From Rhizobiaceae bacterium (GTDB taxonomy: Bacteria > Pseudomonadota > Alphaproteobacteria > Rhizobiales > Rhizobiaceae): 64,000 bases of DNA. Below, piece by piece: positions 26,271-34,887 of the stretch (within the stretch, counting starts at the first letter, position 1; each line of letters opens with the position of its first letter). The DNA lies in assembly GCA_029233925.1 (NCBI GenBank), contig JARGOX010000026.1:1-64000 (forward strand), in the 5' to 3' direction. The notes under the pieces were generated by a model. That model searched no databases. It was not told where the DNA came from and saw nothing but the letters and a program-made list of their open reading frames with translations. Made by a program: the position numbers and the translations under genes.

Positions 26271-27686
26271 TCACTTGTCGATGAATTCGTTGTTTGCGGC
26301 ATCATAGACCTTGTGTCCCAGAACGTTTTTGCTCTTCATCACATGGATCTTCGCAGCGAGCCTTTGATTGCGCTCCTTGTATTTTTGGTGGTTGACCATC
26401 AGCAGCGCCGTTTCCCTGTCCGTCTTCTGCAAGGCCTTTTTCACCGTATCCTTGCTGGCCCGCCCATGATGATGGATATCCGCAATAATCGTGCAGATTG
26501 TATCATCCTGACCATTCAGACCATACCAGGGATGATAACGCCGGGTCATCTTGTGTTGCAGGATTTCAGCCGATACCCGCACCTGGGCCGCTCTGCAGTC
26601 CGGGTCATGCGCGGTCCAGTGCATAAGCCGTGCCACATGCAATATTTCCTGTTCATCAATCAGCTTGCGCCGGGGGTTGAGGAAATTCATGAAGAGTTGC
26701 AGTTGATTGTCAAAGACCTCTTCCAGATCGGTGAGGCCGCCATCGCTGTCTATCCGATGCAGCCGATTATTGTGCATTGTCAGTTCGGGGAAATAATCCC
26801 GCGCGTTGGGGAGTTGGAGGAAGGCGCGGAAAAGCAGGATGAGGTTGTCCCGAGGCGTGTGTGCGGCAAGCTGATAGAAGCCGAAGGTAAATTTGGCCCT
26901 GTCATAGGTATTGGGCAGGTTCATGAAGCTCTGACTTTCGCAATGGGCCGTTGCATCGATAAGATGCGCCCAATGGTCGATCTGATCGACATGGTCATCG
27001 GCCCGATATTTCACGCCGTAGTACTGGTTCACCGGAATATAGATGCCGTGATATTTTTTTGATGGATTGTTCACCTCGCGGCCCACCAGAAATTCGTTTT
27101 GGTGATTTCCCGACAGCGCCCTGGAAAACCAGTCGCGATTGCGTTTTTCCAGACTGAACGCAATGCCGCGGACAACAGGCGTGCCCGTCGGCTGTATATT
27201 CAGCAACAGATCAGAACCGGGGATGGTGCCGAAAAAAAGCGCCTGATGGCCTGAATAGACCGCTTGAAACGTATCCAGAAATTTTTGCGGCGACCATTTC
27301 ACCACTTTGTCCGGTGTGTTGGAATAGTGATAGATGCTGCCGTCGCAGTAGATGCCAATGTGCTTTTGCGGAATATTGCCCATTTTTTTCGAGGGCAGAT
27401 CAACATTGTTCTGCCGCGTCACGAAAACGAGTTGTGTCAGCGATTTGTCAGCGTCATTGAACATGCCCACCTTCGGGCACCGGGCGAAAATTTCATGCAC
27501 GCGGACATTCCCGGGTTGCTTGTTGCCGCCCTTGAAGTCAGCGCAGTTGAAAGAGAAGTCCAGACCCGTCATATGGCTGACAAAGTGGGCGCAATGGTTC
27601 TGTTTGTGGTCGTGGAAATTGTTAGGACAGATCTGGTCGATCGATTTTCCCAATGCCGCTTCAAGTGCTGGTTTGATATCGCTCAT
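26271..27686 (-). CDS. bidomain cell-wall hydrolase-like protein: CHAP/NlpC-type peptidase plus lysozyme-like domain
   Basis: A 471-residue protein without a signal peptide. The N-terminal 130 residues look like a CHAP or NlpC/P60 peptidase: C32 in NHCAHFVSH, H108 in QKHIGIYCDG and a polar third residue in YHYSN. The middle (about 210-350) looks lysozyme-like, with E249 in AHCESQSF and the segment TYDRAKFTFGFYQLAAHTP. The C-terminus is helical and basic. Both domains would cut peptidoglycan if exported by a non-Sec route. GAAGG precedes the ATG at 27686. It is the first gene of the minus-strand hydrolase cassette, 149 bases before the protease fusion. Domain calls are by eye. Confidence 0.6.
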   Translation of the reverse strand: MSDIKPALEAALGKSIDQICPNNFHDHKQNHCAHFVSHMTGLDFSFNCADFKGGNKQPGNVRVHEIFARCPKVGMFNDADKSLTQLVFVTRQNNVDLPSKKMGNIPQKHIGIYCDGSIYHYSNTPDKVVKWSPQKFLDTFQAVYSGHQALFFGTIPGSDLLLNIQPTGTPVVRGIAFSLEKRNRDWFSRALSGNHQNEFLVGREVNNPSKKYHGIYIPVNQYYGVKYRADDHVDQIDHWAHLIDATAHCESQSFMNLPNTYDRAKFTFGFYQLAAHTPRDNLILLFRAFLQLPNARDYFPELTMHNNRLHRIDSDGGLTDLEEVFDNQLQLFMNFLNPRRKLIDEQEILHVARLMHWTAHDPDCRAAQVRVSAEILQHKMTRRYHPWYGLNGQDDTICTIIADIHHHGRASKDTVKKALQKTDRETALLMVNHQKYKERNQRLAAKIHVMKSKNVLGHKVYDAANNEFIDK

Positions 27687-28150
27687 TGTACCTTCACCGT
27701 GGATCAGCAGCGACACCAAAATGATTCATCCCCGCCTTGAAGACAATCAGGATGCAAGCGGGATGCGTCGCTACTTTGGGCTCTGCCTCGAACCAATCAT
27801 CCGGCTTGGATAGTGGCAAGATTATTGAAACGCCGTGAACCCAGCGTGAATCCAGTTCTCGGGATCCTTTTCACGCTGTATTTCAGACGAGGCGGTTCGC
27901 GAAAATTGGGAGTTTTTGATGGCGGAAAATCAATCCGCTGGAGGCCGCCCGCACTTATTTGCAAATGCGGGCAGTTCGCTGTGAAGGGTGGTCGCCTTGT
28001 CCGCCGCTCGCGTTGGATTTTGTCCATGGCGAGGCGCAATGAGACCTGTAATTGACCTTAAGCACTTGGGTCAAACAAGCGGAGGCATGACCGGAGCAAC
28101 AGCCAAAAGATTTTGCTGGTTCGGCCTTTGAACAGGAAATATTCAGACCG
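27687..28150. other. 464-base intergenic stretch with one possible micro-ORF
   Basis: No ordinary gene is supported. The only item of note is a 21-codon frame, ATG at 27919 to TGA at 27982-27984 on the plus strand. It is preceded by GGGAG six bases upstream and encodes MAENQSAGGRPHLFANAGSS plus one Leu. The promoter of the minus-strand hydrolase cassette should lie at the left edge. Confidence 0.3.
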
Positions 28151-28615
28151 TCAGCGGACCAGATAGAAATCCAGAATAACGCTTGCCTTTTCCCGCGCAC
28201 CCGTCCCCAAAAATATCATGTTGTTCATCCAGGCATAACGCGGATCACCCGTTTCCATACGGGCCATGCTGCGCATGTAATAGTCTTCCGGCGGACAGTA
28301 TTCTCCTGCTGCCAGCCGCTTGATCACCTCTTCAGGACCGTGTCGGTGACCAAAATTGATGACTTCGATCAACGCGCCGTCATCGGTTTCAATGGCGTAA
28401 CGGGCATCAAGTTGTGCAAGGCCGGATGCAAAGATGGTCTGCCAGTCGGCGCCGATATTCAGGATATTTCCCGACAGATGGGGGCCTGATACCCTGCCGC
28501 CAAGAATCGGGATGATGCGTCGTTTGCCGCCGCGCCCTTCACCCATTTCTCGAATCGGGCCAAGCTCGACAATCACATTGCAGAAAAGTTCAAGTGTCGG
28601 TTCGGGAATGTGCAT
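28151..28615 (-). CDS. DUF3237-family protein
   Basis: A 154-residue beta-barrel-type protein that fits the DUF3237 family: LGPIREMGEGRGGKRRIIPILGG near the N-terminus, GADWQ in the middle, then EVINFGHRHGP and the PEDYYMRSMARMETGDPRYAWMNNMIFLG tract in outline. The function of the family is unknown. The ATG at 28615 is taken rather than an upstream start at 28651. It sits between the two hydrolase cassettes, on the same strand as the AraC-type regulator that precedes it, and may be co-transcribed with that gene. Confidence 0.8.
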   Translation of the reverse strand: MHIPEPTLELFCNVIVELGPIREMGEGRGGKRRIIPILGGRVSGPHLSGNILNIGADWQTIFASGLAQLDARYAIETDDGALIEVINFGHRHGPEEVIKRLAAGEYCPPEDYYMRSMARMETGDPRYAWMNNMIFLGTGAREKASVILDFYLVR

Positions 28616-28711
28616 TTTGGGTCCTTTGGATTTGTTTTTTACACAGTGCACAGCGCGGTCGTTGACATTGCATCAAAGTAGAACCTGAATGCCACCGCAT
28701 GCGTCAATCCT

Positions 28712-29755
28712 TCAATTCCTGTAGGCACCGGGAGCCGGAACCCTTTGCCGGCGATATGCCGATGCCGTCATGCCGACCTGTTTGCGAAACAGGCGGCGAA
28801 AACTCGAGCCTTCCGCATAGCCGACATCAAGGGCAATGTCATCTATTGGCATATCGGTGGCTTCCAGCATCTGCTTTGCTTCTTCGATGCGCAATGTCTG
28901 AACATATTCCACCGGCGATTGCCCGGTGGCGCGGCGAAAACGACGCAGGAAACTGCGTTCGGAGCGACCGCTGCGTTCAGCCATTGTGGCGACCGGATTG
29001 GCAGCCGTGTAATTGTCGGCGAGCCAGATTTGCGCGTCTGCCACCAGACGGTCTTCGTGCTGTCGCCCGGCCATCAGGGACCCGTAATGCAATTGGCCGT
29101 CATTGTGGGTTTGCAACAGATAGACCCGGGCAATGCGGCGCGCTTCTTCCGGATCGACAAAATGCCCGATCAGGTACAGCAGCAGATCGGCCCAGGCCGA
29201 TGCCCCGCCTGCGGTGATGACCCGGTGGCCTTCGCCTGAAGGCACCAATATGCGTTCGCGTCGCAATTTGACCTTGGGATAACGCTGTCTGAACGTATCG
29301 AAATAGCCCCAATGGGTTGTGGCGTCTGTATCGTCCAGCAAGCCGGCCTCGGCCAGCAGAATTGCGCCCGAGCAGACGGATGCCACCGTCGCGCCGTGTG
29401 TGTGGGCAGAGCGGACCCATTGTGCATAAAGGCCAAAATCATTGGGTGGCGGGCCGGTGGGATCGATATGGAAATCCGTGATGATGATCAGGTCGGGATG
29501 CGGGCAATCGTCAAGCCCGCCATCGGGAACGATCATGCGTCCGTTCGGATCGCGATAGGGGTCGCCATCAAAGGAAAGCAATCGGGGATGAAAGGCCGGT
29601 GGGCGCGTTGGGTGACCATGCAGCATCTGCCAGTCACGCCCCACCGAGGCAAGCACATCCAATATGCTGAAGGTCACCGAAGCGCTGGCACAGGAAAGCC
29701 CCAACACGACAGTTTCGATCGCCTTATTGCTGTTGTCCGAGCCGTGGTCTGGCAT
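28712..29755 (-). CDS. GlxA-type AraC-family regulator (DJ-1/PfpI-like domain plus AraC helix-turn-helix)
   Basis: A regulator of about 347 residues. The N-terminal part is an amidotransferase-like DJ-1/PfpI domain with a nucleophile-elbow-like Cys in ASVCSGAILLAEAGLLD, which in this regulator group usually serves as a sensor. The C-terminal 100 residues hold two helix-turn-helix units (TMAERSGRSERSFLRRFRRATGQSP and IDDIALDVGYAEGSSFRRLFR in outline). The ATG at 29755 starts where the domain begins; a frame to 29851 adds a sequence of doubtful quality. It is divergent from the zinc-protease/MBL/patatin operon and is the obvious candidate to control one or both hydrolase cassettes. Confidence 0.85.
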   Translation of the reverse strand: MPDHGSDNSNKAIETVVLGLSCASASVTFSILDVLASVGRDWQMLHGHPTRPPAFHPRLLSFDGDPYRDPNGRMIVPDGGLDDCPHPDLIIITDFHIDPTGPPPNDFGLYAQWVRSAHTHGATVASVCSGAILLAEAGLLDDTDATTHWGYFDTFRQRYPKVKLRRERILVPSGEGHRVITAGGASAWADLLLYLIGHFVDPEEARRIARVYLLQTHNDGQLHYGSLMAGRQHEDRLVADAQIWLADNYTAANPVATMAERSGRSERSFLRRFRRATGQSPVEYVQTLRIEEAKQMLEATDMPIDDIALDVGYAEGSSFRRLFRKQVGMTASAYRRQRVPAPGAYRN

Positions 29756-30026
29756 GGAACGCCCGATAGGAACCGTTGTTTTACAGACACATCCTATCAC
29801 GTCTTCGCCGCGCAGTCCAAAATGCGGGCGTTGATATTTCCGGCTCTGCACTGGACTGGCCGATGGAAAACTGTTGCTCGCGGGCGTTATGAGGAACGTC
29901 AGCCATAAGGCAAGTCGCTTCGGTCTTATGGCCCGCGGATGGTTTCAGGTTGTTTTCCGGGTGTTTATACGGCATCCTATGCGTGTGAAAACGGTCGTGG
30001 TTGAAACAATCATTGAGGGCTTCTTT

Positions 30027-32204
30027 ATGACTGCGAATACGTTTGGTTCACATTTTGACCTGAATTTGACGCGCCGGCTTCGGGTCTATTCGGTCGACCC
30101 CAGCCTTGCCTCGCGCATCAGTACACGCGAAATCAATGAAATCACCATCGATATTCCATGGGAATCCTATCTCGGCGGCAAAGCTGTCTCAGCCAGTTCC
30201 ACCCACGCCGATATCGAGGCAATTTCACATGAGGATGTCAAGGAACGGAAAAGCTCCCTCAAGCCGGGCCCTGTTGGCGAATATGTCGAGGTGATCGACT
30301 ATGATCCGGCCAGTTCGGTGTTTTACGTGCCGGTTGATCTCAATGATCCACGCTTGCTGGCAAGCGACGGATTGGCGCCCTCAGAGGCCGATCCGCAGTT
30401 TCATCAGCAAATGGTCTATGCGGTGACCATGGCCACCATACACCGCTTTGTTCAGGCTTTTGGCAGGCCGATCTTCTGGTCCAATCACATCGTTATCGGT
30501 GACAAATATGTGGCGCAATTTGTGCGGCGGCTGCGGATCTATCCGCATGCCCTCAGAGCGCGCAATGCCTATTACAGTCCGGCCAAGAAATCCTTGCTCT
30601 TCGGCTATTTCCCGGTGACGGCCAAAGACAGCGAGAACACGCCCGGCACGACCGTCTTTACCTGCCTTTCGCATGATATTATCGCCCATGAGGTGACGCA
30701 CGCGCTGCTGGACGGAATTCATCCGCGCTTCAACGAGCCAAGCAACCCGGATGTCCATGCCTTCCACGAAGCCTTCGCCGATCTGGTGGCGCTGTTTCAG
30801 CGCTTTTCCTATGCGGGAATTCTCGAGCGGGAAATTGCCAATACGCGGGGCGACCTTTCCAGCGAGACCATGCTTGCACAATTGGCCGGACAATTTGGGC
30901 GTGCCACCGGGCATGGTTCGTCGCTGCGTGATGCGCTGGGGCAATGCGACCGGCAAACAGGCCAATGGAAAATTCGCGAGCCCGATCCCTTTGCACTCGA
31001 CCGGGAAACCGAGCCGCACAAACGCGGATCCTATCTTGTGGCTGCGGTTTTCAAGGCTTTCAATCTGGTCTATGCCGAACGGGTGGACGACCTTTTTCGC
31101 ATTTCTACGCAGGGCACCGGTGTCCTGCCGGATGGCGACATCCATCCCGATCTGGTCAACCGCCTGGCCCGAGAAGCGCGCGAAACTGCGGCGCATATTT
31201 TACGCATGTGCATTCGTGCAATCGATTATTGTCCCCCCGTTGACATAACCTTCGGCGATTTTCTGCGCGCCATCATCACCGCCGATCTGGACATCAATCC
31301 GGTCGATGAATGCGGTTATCGTGTAGCCTTTGTTGAAAGCTTTCGTGCCTGGGGTATCTACCCGCACGGCACCAGGAGCATGTCCATTGAAAGTCTGCGC
31401 TGGCCGGGGTTTGCCGAAGCCTTTGCGCGGGCAAAGGCGCTCGCCGACAATGAGGCGGTTCATGCCGAATCCATTCAGGTGGTGGGCACCAAGGGCCGTA
31501 TGATGGCCCAGCAAAGCCTTGACGGTTTTCTGGATGCCGGTCCCGACGGCAGCGGGACAGATGAAATGCTGCTGCGTGATGTCAGCCGAACCAAACGCAA
31601 GTCTTTTGAGGCGTTGGATCTGCGGCAGGACCGCTTTGATCTGTGGAAGCAGATGAAAGCCAATGGATATTTCATCTGGCGCTGGCTGATGCAGGACAAT
31701 GAACGCGAGGTCGTCGGCACGCTCGGTCTGGTCATTGACGACAACAAGGCACCCGCCACGGTCTATCGCAACAGGAAAAACGAACCGACGATCGAAGTGC
31801 ATTCGGTGCGCCCGATCGTTCTGAAGACGGATGAATTCGGCGAGCAGAATTTCCTTGTTGTCGAGGTTCTTCAGCGCAGAAGAGGCTATCTGGATCCTGA
31901 AAAGCAAAAGAAGATGGATCGCACGAGAAAGCCTCTGTCACGCGATGAGCATGGCGATTTTACCTATCGGGCCGGCTGCACCTTTCTGATCAACCCGGAA
32001 AACAAGGAAATCCGCTGGGTCATGAGGACGGCCGGCACCATTGTGGCCGACAGTGAACTGGAGCGTATGCGCCGCTATCTTACAGGCGACAATCTACCCA
32101 ATCTCAACGAGTTCGCGATCACCAGTCCGGCAACCATGGGGCTGGCATCCACGACCATGCGCGATGAACCTTTTGCCCTCCTGCACGACCAGCATGAGGA
32201 TTAA
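30027..32204 (+). CDS. stand-alone thermolysin-like HExxH zinc protease, paralogue of the fusion protein's C-terminal half
   Basis: A 725-residue protein with HEVTH at 221-225 (HDIIAHEVTHALLDGIH) and the third ligand Glu near 248 in HEAFADLVALFQ, the gluzincin pattern. From residue 17 onward (RRLRVYSVDP, GEYVEVIDYDPAS, VPVDLND, LLASDGL) it tracks the fusion protein at 22429-26121, but it has no serine protease. Its C-terminal 200 residues (EVHSVRPIV, GCTFLINPE) correspond to the same region of the fusion. No signal peptide is visible. TGAGGG precedes the ATG at 30027. It is the first gene of the plus-strand cassette; the MBL paralogue follows after five bases. Confidence 0.82.
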   Translation: MTANTFGSHFDLNLTRRLRVYSVDPSLASRISTREINEITIDIPWESYLGGKAVSASSTHADIEAISHEDVKERKSSLKPGPVGEYVEVIDYDPASSVFYVPVDLNDPRLLASDGLAPSEADPQFHQQMVYAVTMATIHRFVQAFGRPIFWSNHIVIGDKYVAQFVRRLRIYPHALRARNAYYSPAKKSLLFGYFPVTAKDSENTPGTTVFTCLSHDIIAHEVTHALLDGIHPRFNEPSNPDVHAFHEAFADLVALFQRFSYAGILEREIANTRGDLSSETMLAQLAGQFGRATGHGSSLRDALGQCDRQTGQWKIREPDPFALDRETEPHKRGSYLVAAVFKAFNLVYAERVDDLFRISTQGTGVLPDGDIHPDLVNRLAREARETAAHILRMCIRAIDYCPPVDITFGDFLRAIITADLDINPVDECGYRVAFVESFRAWGIYPHGTRSMSIESLRWPGFAEAFARAKALADNEAVHAESIQVVGTKGRMMAQQSLDGFLDAGPDGSGTDEMLLRDVSRTKRKSFEALDLRQDRFDLWKQMKANGYFIWRWLMQDNEREVVGTLGLVIDDNKAPATVYRNRKNEPTIEVHSVRPIVLKTDEFGEQNFLVVEVLQRRRGYLDPEKQKKMDRTRKPLSRDEHGDFTYRAGCTFLINPENKEIRWVMRTAGTIVADSELERMRRYLTGDNLPNLNEFAITSPATMGLASTTMRDEPFALLHDQHED

Positions 32205-32209
32205 GACCA

Positions 32210-33808
32210 ATGCCCTTGATGACAGCCCCAAAATCAGGCGCCAGGATCAGAATGTACCGTCAGGGACATGGTGACTGTTTTCTATTGGCTTTTCCGCGTG
32301 AAGGCGGTGGAAAGCCGGTCTATATGCTGATCGACTGCGGATATAAGCCGGGATCGCAAATTACCAGAAAAGGCAAGAAGGTTGATGCCAATCGCATCGT
32401 GAAAGACATTGCCGTTGCGACCGGCAAGAAGATCGATATCGTGGTGATCACCCATGAGCATCAGGATCATGTTAACGCTCTGGGCAAGTTCAAGGACTTC
32501 GAATTCACAGAGGCCTGGTTTGCCTGGACCGAGGATCCGCATGATGAATATGCGCAGGAATTGCGCAAACGGCACAAGGATCAGCTTCTCGGGCTGCTGG
32601 GTGCGCGCCGGGCCCTGAAGCTGGCCGCAGATGGAAACGCTGGCGCATCGGATGCCCTCGAGCGGATCGACGAATTGCTGGCACTGGAACTGGGCAATGA
32701 CGACGATGACGCAGACGATGCCGATAATGCCATCCTCTCCAGCCTGAATATTCCGGCGGTCTTCGGAGCGGCCTCCGATCCACTCAAGTCAAAAAACAAA
32801 AAGGCCATGTCCCTGATCAAGAAACGTGCGGGAAACCGGCTGCGTTTCATCAATCCACACGAAAAGGTCCTGTCGTTGGGAGAGGCGGCAGGTATCCGTG
32901 TCTTTCCGCTGGGTCCGCCCAGAAATGTGGACCTTCTGTCCGATGAAGACCCCAAGGGCAGCGAGGGATTTCCCGGTCACGGCATGGCGACATCGCTTTC
33001 CTTTTTTGCCGCCGGTGCTAACCGGGCCAATGGCGCTGCGGGCAGGGCGGCAAGCGTGATTGCCGGTAAGGAACAGCCGGAGGCCGAAATGCCCTTCGAC
33101 CCAACCTTCAGCCTGCCGAAGGATACGGCTCTGGAGCCCTTGAAGCATGACGGATTTTTCTGCCGCAACTATGGTGAAGGCGAGACGGGCAATCCGGATG
33201 ATGATTTCGAAGCGCCTGCCGCTGCTTCCTGGAGGCGCATCGATGAAGAATGGCTCTATTCGGCGGAGACCTTTGCGCTCAAATTGAATCGCGGCATCAA
33301 CAATACCAGTCTTGTCCTGGCCATTGAATTGACCAAAACCGGCAAGGTTCTTCTGTTCGCCGGTGACGCCCAGCTCGGCAATTGGAAATCATGGGATGAT
33401 GGTGTGTTTGTCGTCGACGGCAAGACGCAGACTGCCAGGGATATTCTGGGCCGCACGGTCGTCTACAAGGTTGGCCACCACGGCAGTCACAATGCCACGC
33501 TCAATGGCAGCGCGGAGGACGCCTATCCAAACCTTGGCTGGATGGGGCGAGGGCCTTTTGAAGCGGAATTCACCGCCTTCATCACCGCGCACAATCGTTG
33601 GGCGCTTGACAAGGCACGCTGGAATCATCCGCTTCCTTCCATCAAGAAGGAACTGCTCAAAAAGGCTCGGGGCCGCGTATTCCAGACGGATGAAGACGCG
33701 CCTGAAAAACCCGACAACGTGTCCCAGTCCGACTGGGACGGCTTCATGAACGATGAGCGGGTCAAATGCACCGATCTCTACTTTGAACTGACTGTGCTGG
33801 ACGATTAG
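32210..33808 (+). CDS. metallo-beta-lactamase-fold hydrolase, ComEC/Rec2-like (copy 2)
   Basis: A 532-residue paralogue of the protein at 20927-22432. It has RIRMYRQGHGDCFLLAFP (residues 12-30 in outline), THEHQDH (81-87), the ligand Asp in LLFAGDAQLGNW and YKVGHHGSHNATL. An insertion after about residue 125 carries a run of Asp (DDDDADDAD). No export signal is visible. Its position, directly after a zinc protease gene, repeats the order in the other cassette and supports a joint function. Met at 32210 or at 32219 could be the start. Confidence 0.82.
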   Translation: MPLMTAPKSGARIRMYRQGHGDCFLLAFPREGGGKPVYMLIDCGYKPGSQITRKGKKVDANRIVKDIAVATGKKIDIVVITHEHQDHVNALGKFKDFEFTEAWFAWTEDPHDEYAQELRKRHKDQLLGLLGARRALKLAADGNAGASDALERIDELLALELGNDDDDADDADNAILSSLNIPAVFGAASDPLKSKNKKAMSLIKKRAGNRLRFINPHEKVLSLGEAAGIRVFPLGPPRNVDLLSDEDPKGSEGFPGHGMATSLSFFAAGANRANGAAGRAASVIAGKEQPEAEMPFDPTFSLPKDTALEPLKHDGFFCRNYGEGETGNPDDDFEAPAAASWRRIDEEWLYSAETFALKLNRGINNTSLVLAIELTKTGKVLLFAGDAQLGNWKSWDDGVFVVDGKTQTARDILGRTVVYKVGHHGSHNATLNGSAEDAYPNLGWMGRGPFEAEFTAFITAHNRWALDKARWNHPLPSIKKELLKKARGRVFQTDEDAPEKPDNVSQSDWDGFMNDERVKCTDLYFELTVLDD

Positions 33809-33834
33809 GTCCCTGCCTGCAAAGGAGAAACGCG

Positions 33835-34845
33835 ATGTCTGTCAAAATTAACGGTGAGGATAAACGCCTTGGACTGGCGCTTTCCGGCGGCGGTTTTCGT
33901 GCCGCCGCCTATCATCTGGGGGTTTTCAAAAAACTCGATGAGCTGAAGCTTCTGGACAAGATTGACCTGCTTTCCTGCGTCAGCGGTGGCAGTATTGCAG
34001 GGGCCTTTCTGTGTGCGAACTGGGGCAAGGACGACACCCTCGACCGGCTTGAAACCTACCTTCGCACCAAATCGATTGCCGTCTCATCCGTGCTTGGCGG
34101 TTTGCTGAGCCCCTTTTCTTCACGGCTGGATGAACTGGCCAAGACCTATGACCGCGACCTTTTCGGCAAAAAGAAACTGTCCACTTTGAAAAAGGGGCCG
34201 CGCATCTATCTGAACGCCACCAATCTGGCGACCGGCAATATGTTTTTTTTCGTGGCCGGCGGCAATGGCGCCACGGAACTGGGCGAACATGAACTGGGAC
34301 AGGCGGATGGCTCGAAGATCAGGATCAGTGCCGCAGTGGCCGCTTCATCAGCATTCCCGCCTGTCTTCCCGCCGTTACGACTGGAGGAGGGCGACTTTCC
34401 CAGCGATCAGGTGGACTATGTCACGCTGACCGATGGCGGCGTCTATGACAATCTCGGCGTCAATCCGCTGATGCGGGTCAAACGCAACAATCTGGACTAC
34501 GCGCTCGTCAGCGACGGCGGCAAGCCATTTGCCAATAGTCCGGACCCAACGGAATCCGGTTCCATTGTCCTGAAGGAAGCCATCAACATCCTGATGGAAC
34601 AGGTGCGTGGATTGCAGTTCGAGCGTCTTAGCCTCGGGCACAAAGCAGGGCAGGGGCCCAAGCCCTTGTGGTTCTCGATTGACAGCGCCGAAGGAGAACT
34701 GCATCCGGGCGACGCACATTTCGCTTCGCTGATCGGCACCAACCTGACACGCCTGTCATCGATAGAAATGGATGTACTGATGCGCCATGCCGGGGCCCTG
34801 TGTCAGGCGCGGATCGAGAAATATGCGCCTGAACTGATTGCGTAG
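33835..34845 (+). CDS. patatin-like phospholipase / acyl hydrolase
   Basis: A 336-residue patatin-fold lipase with all catalytic elements: the oxyanion Gly-rich loop SGGGFRAA (17-24), the nucleophile S53 in CVSGGSIAG and the catalytic D200 in LTDGGVYDN. It has no signal peptide and is shorter than outer-membrane patatins. Patatins hydrolyse acyl esters of membrane phospholipids, and several bacterial ones act as regulated membrane-damaging effectors. It is the last gene of the plus-strand cassette, 26 bases after the MBL gene, with GGAGA before the ATG. Confidence 0.9.
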   Translation: MSVKINGEDKRLGLALSGGGFRAAAYHLGVFKKLDELKLLDKIDLLSCVSGGSIAGAFLCANWGKDDTLDRLETYLRTKSIAVSSVLGGLLSPFSSRLDELAKTYDRDLFGKKKLSTLKKGPRIYLNATNLATGNMFFFVAGGNGATELGEHELGQADGSKIRISAAVAASSAFPPVFPPLRLEEGDFPSDQVDYVTLTDGGVYDNLGVNPLMRVKRNNLDYALVSDGGKPFANSPDPTESGSIVLKEAINILMEQVRGLQFERLSLGHKAGQGPKPLWFSIDSAEGELHPGDAHFASLIGTNLTRLSSIEMDVLMRHAGALCQARIEKYAPELIA

Positions 34846-34887
34846 AACGCCTATGGAAAGACGCACATTGCGGTTTGCAAATGTGGT

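Noticed and set aside
34846..34887. A near-palindrome (CACATTGC with TGCAAATGTG) between the patatin and barrel genes as a terminator.
   Set aside because: The stem is imperfect and no T-tract follows; it is too weak to list.
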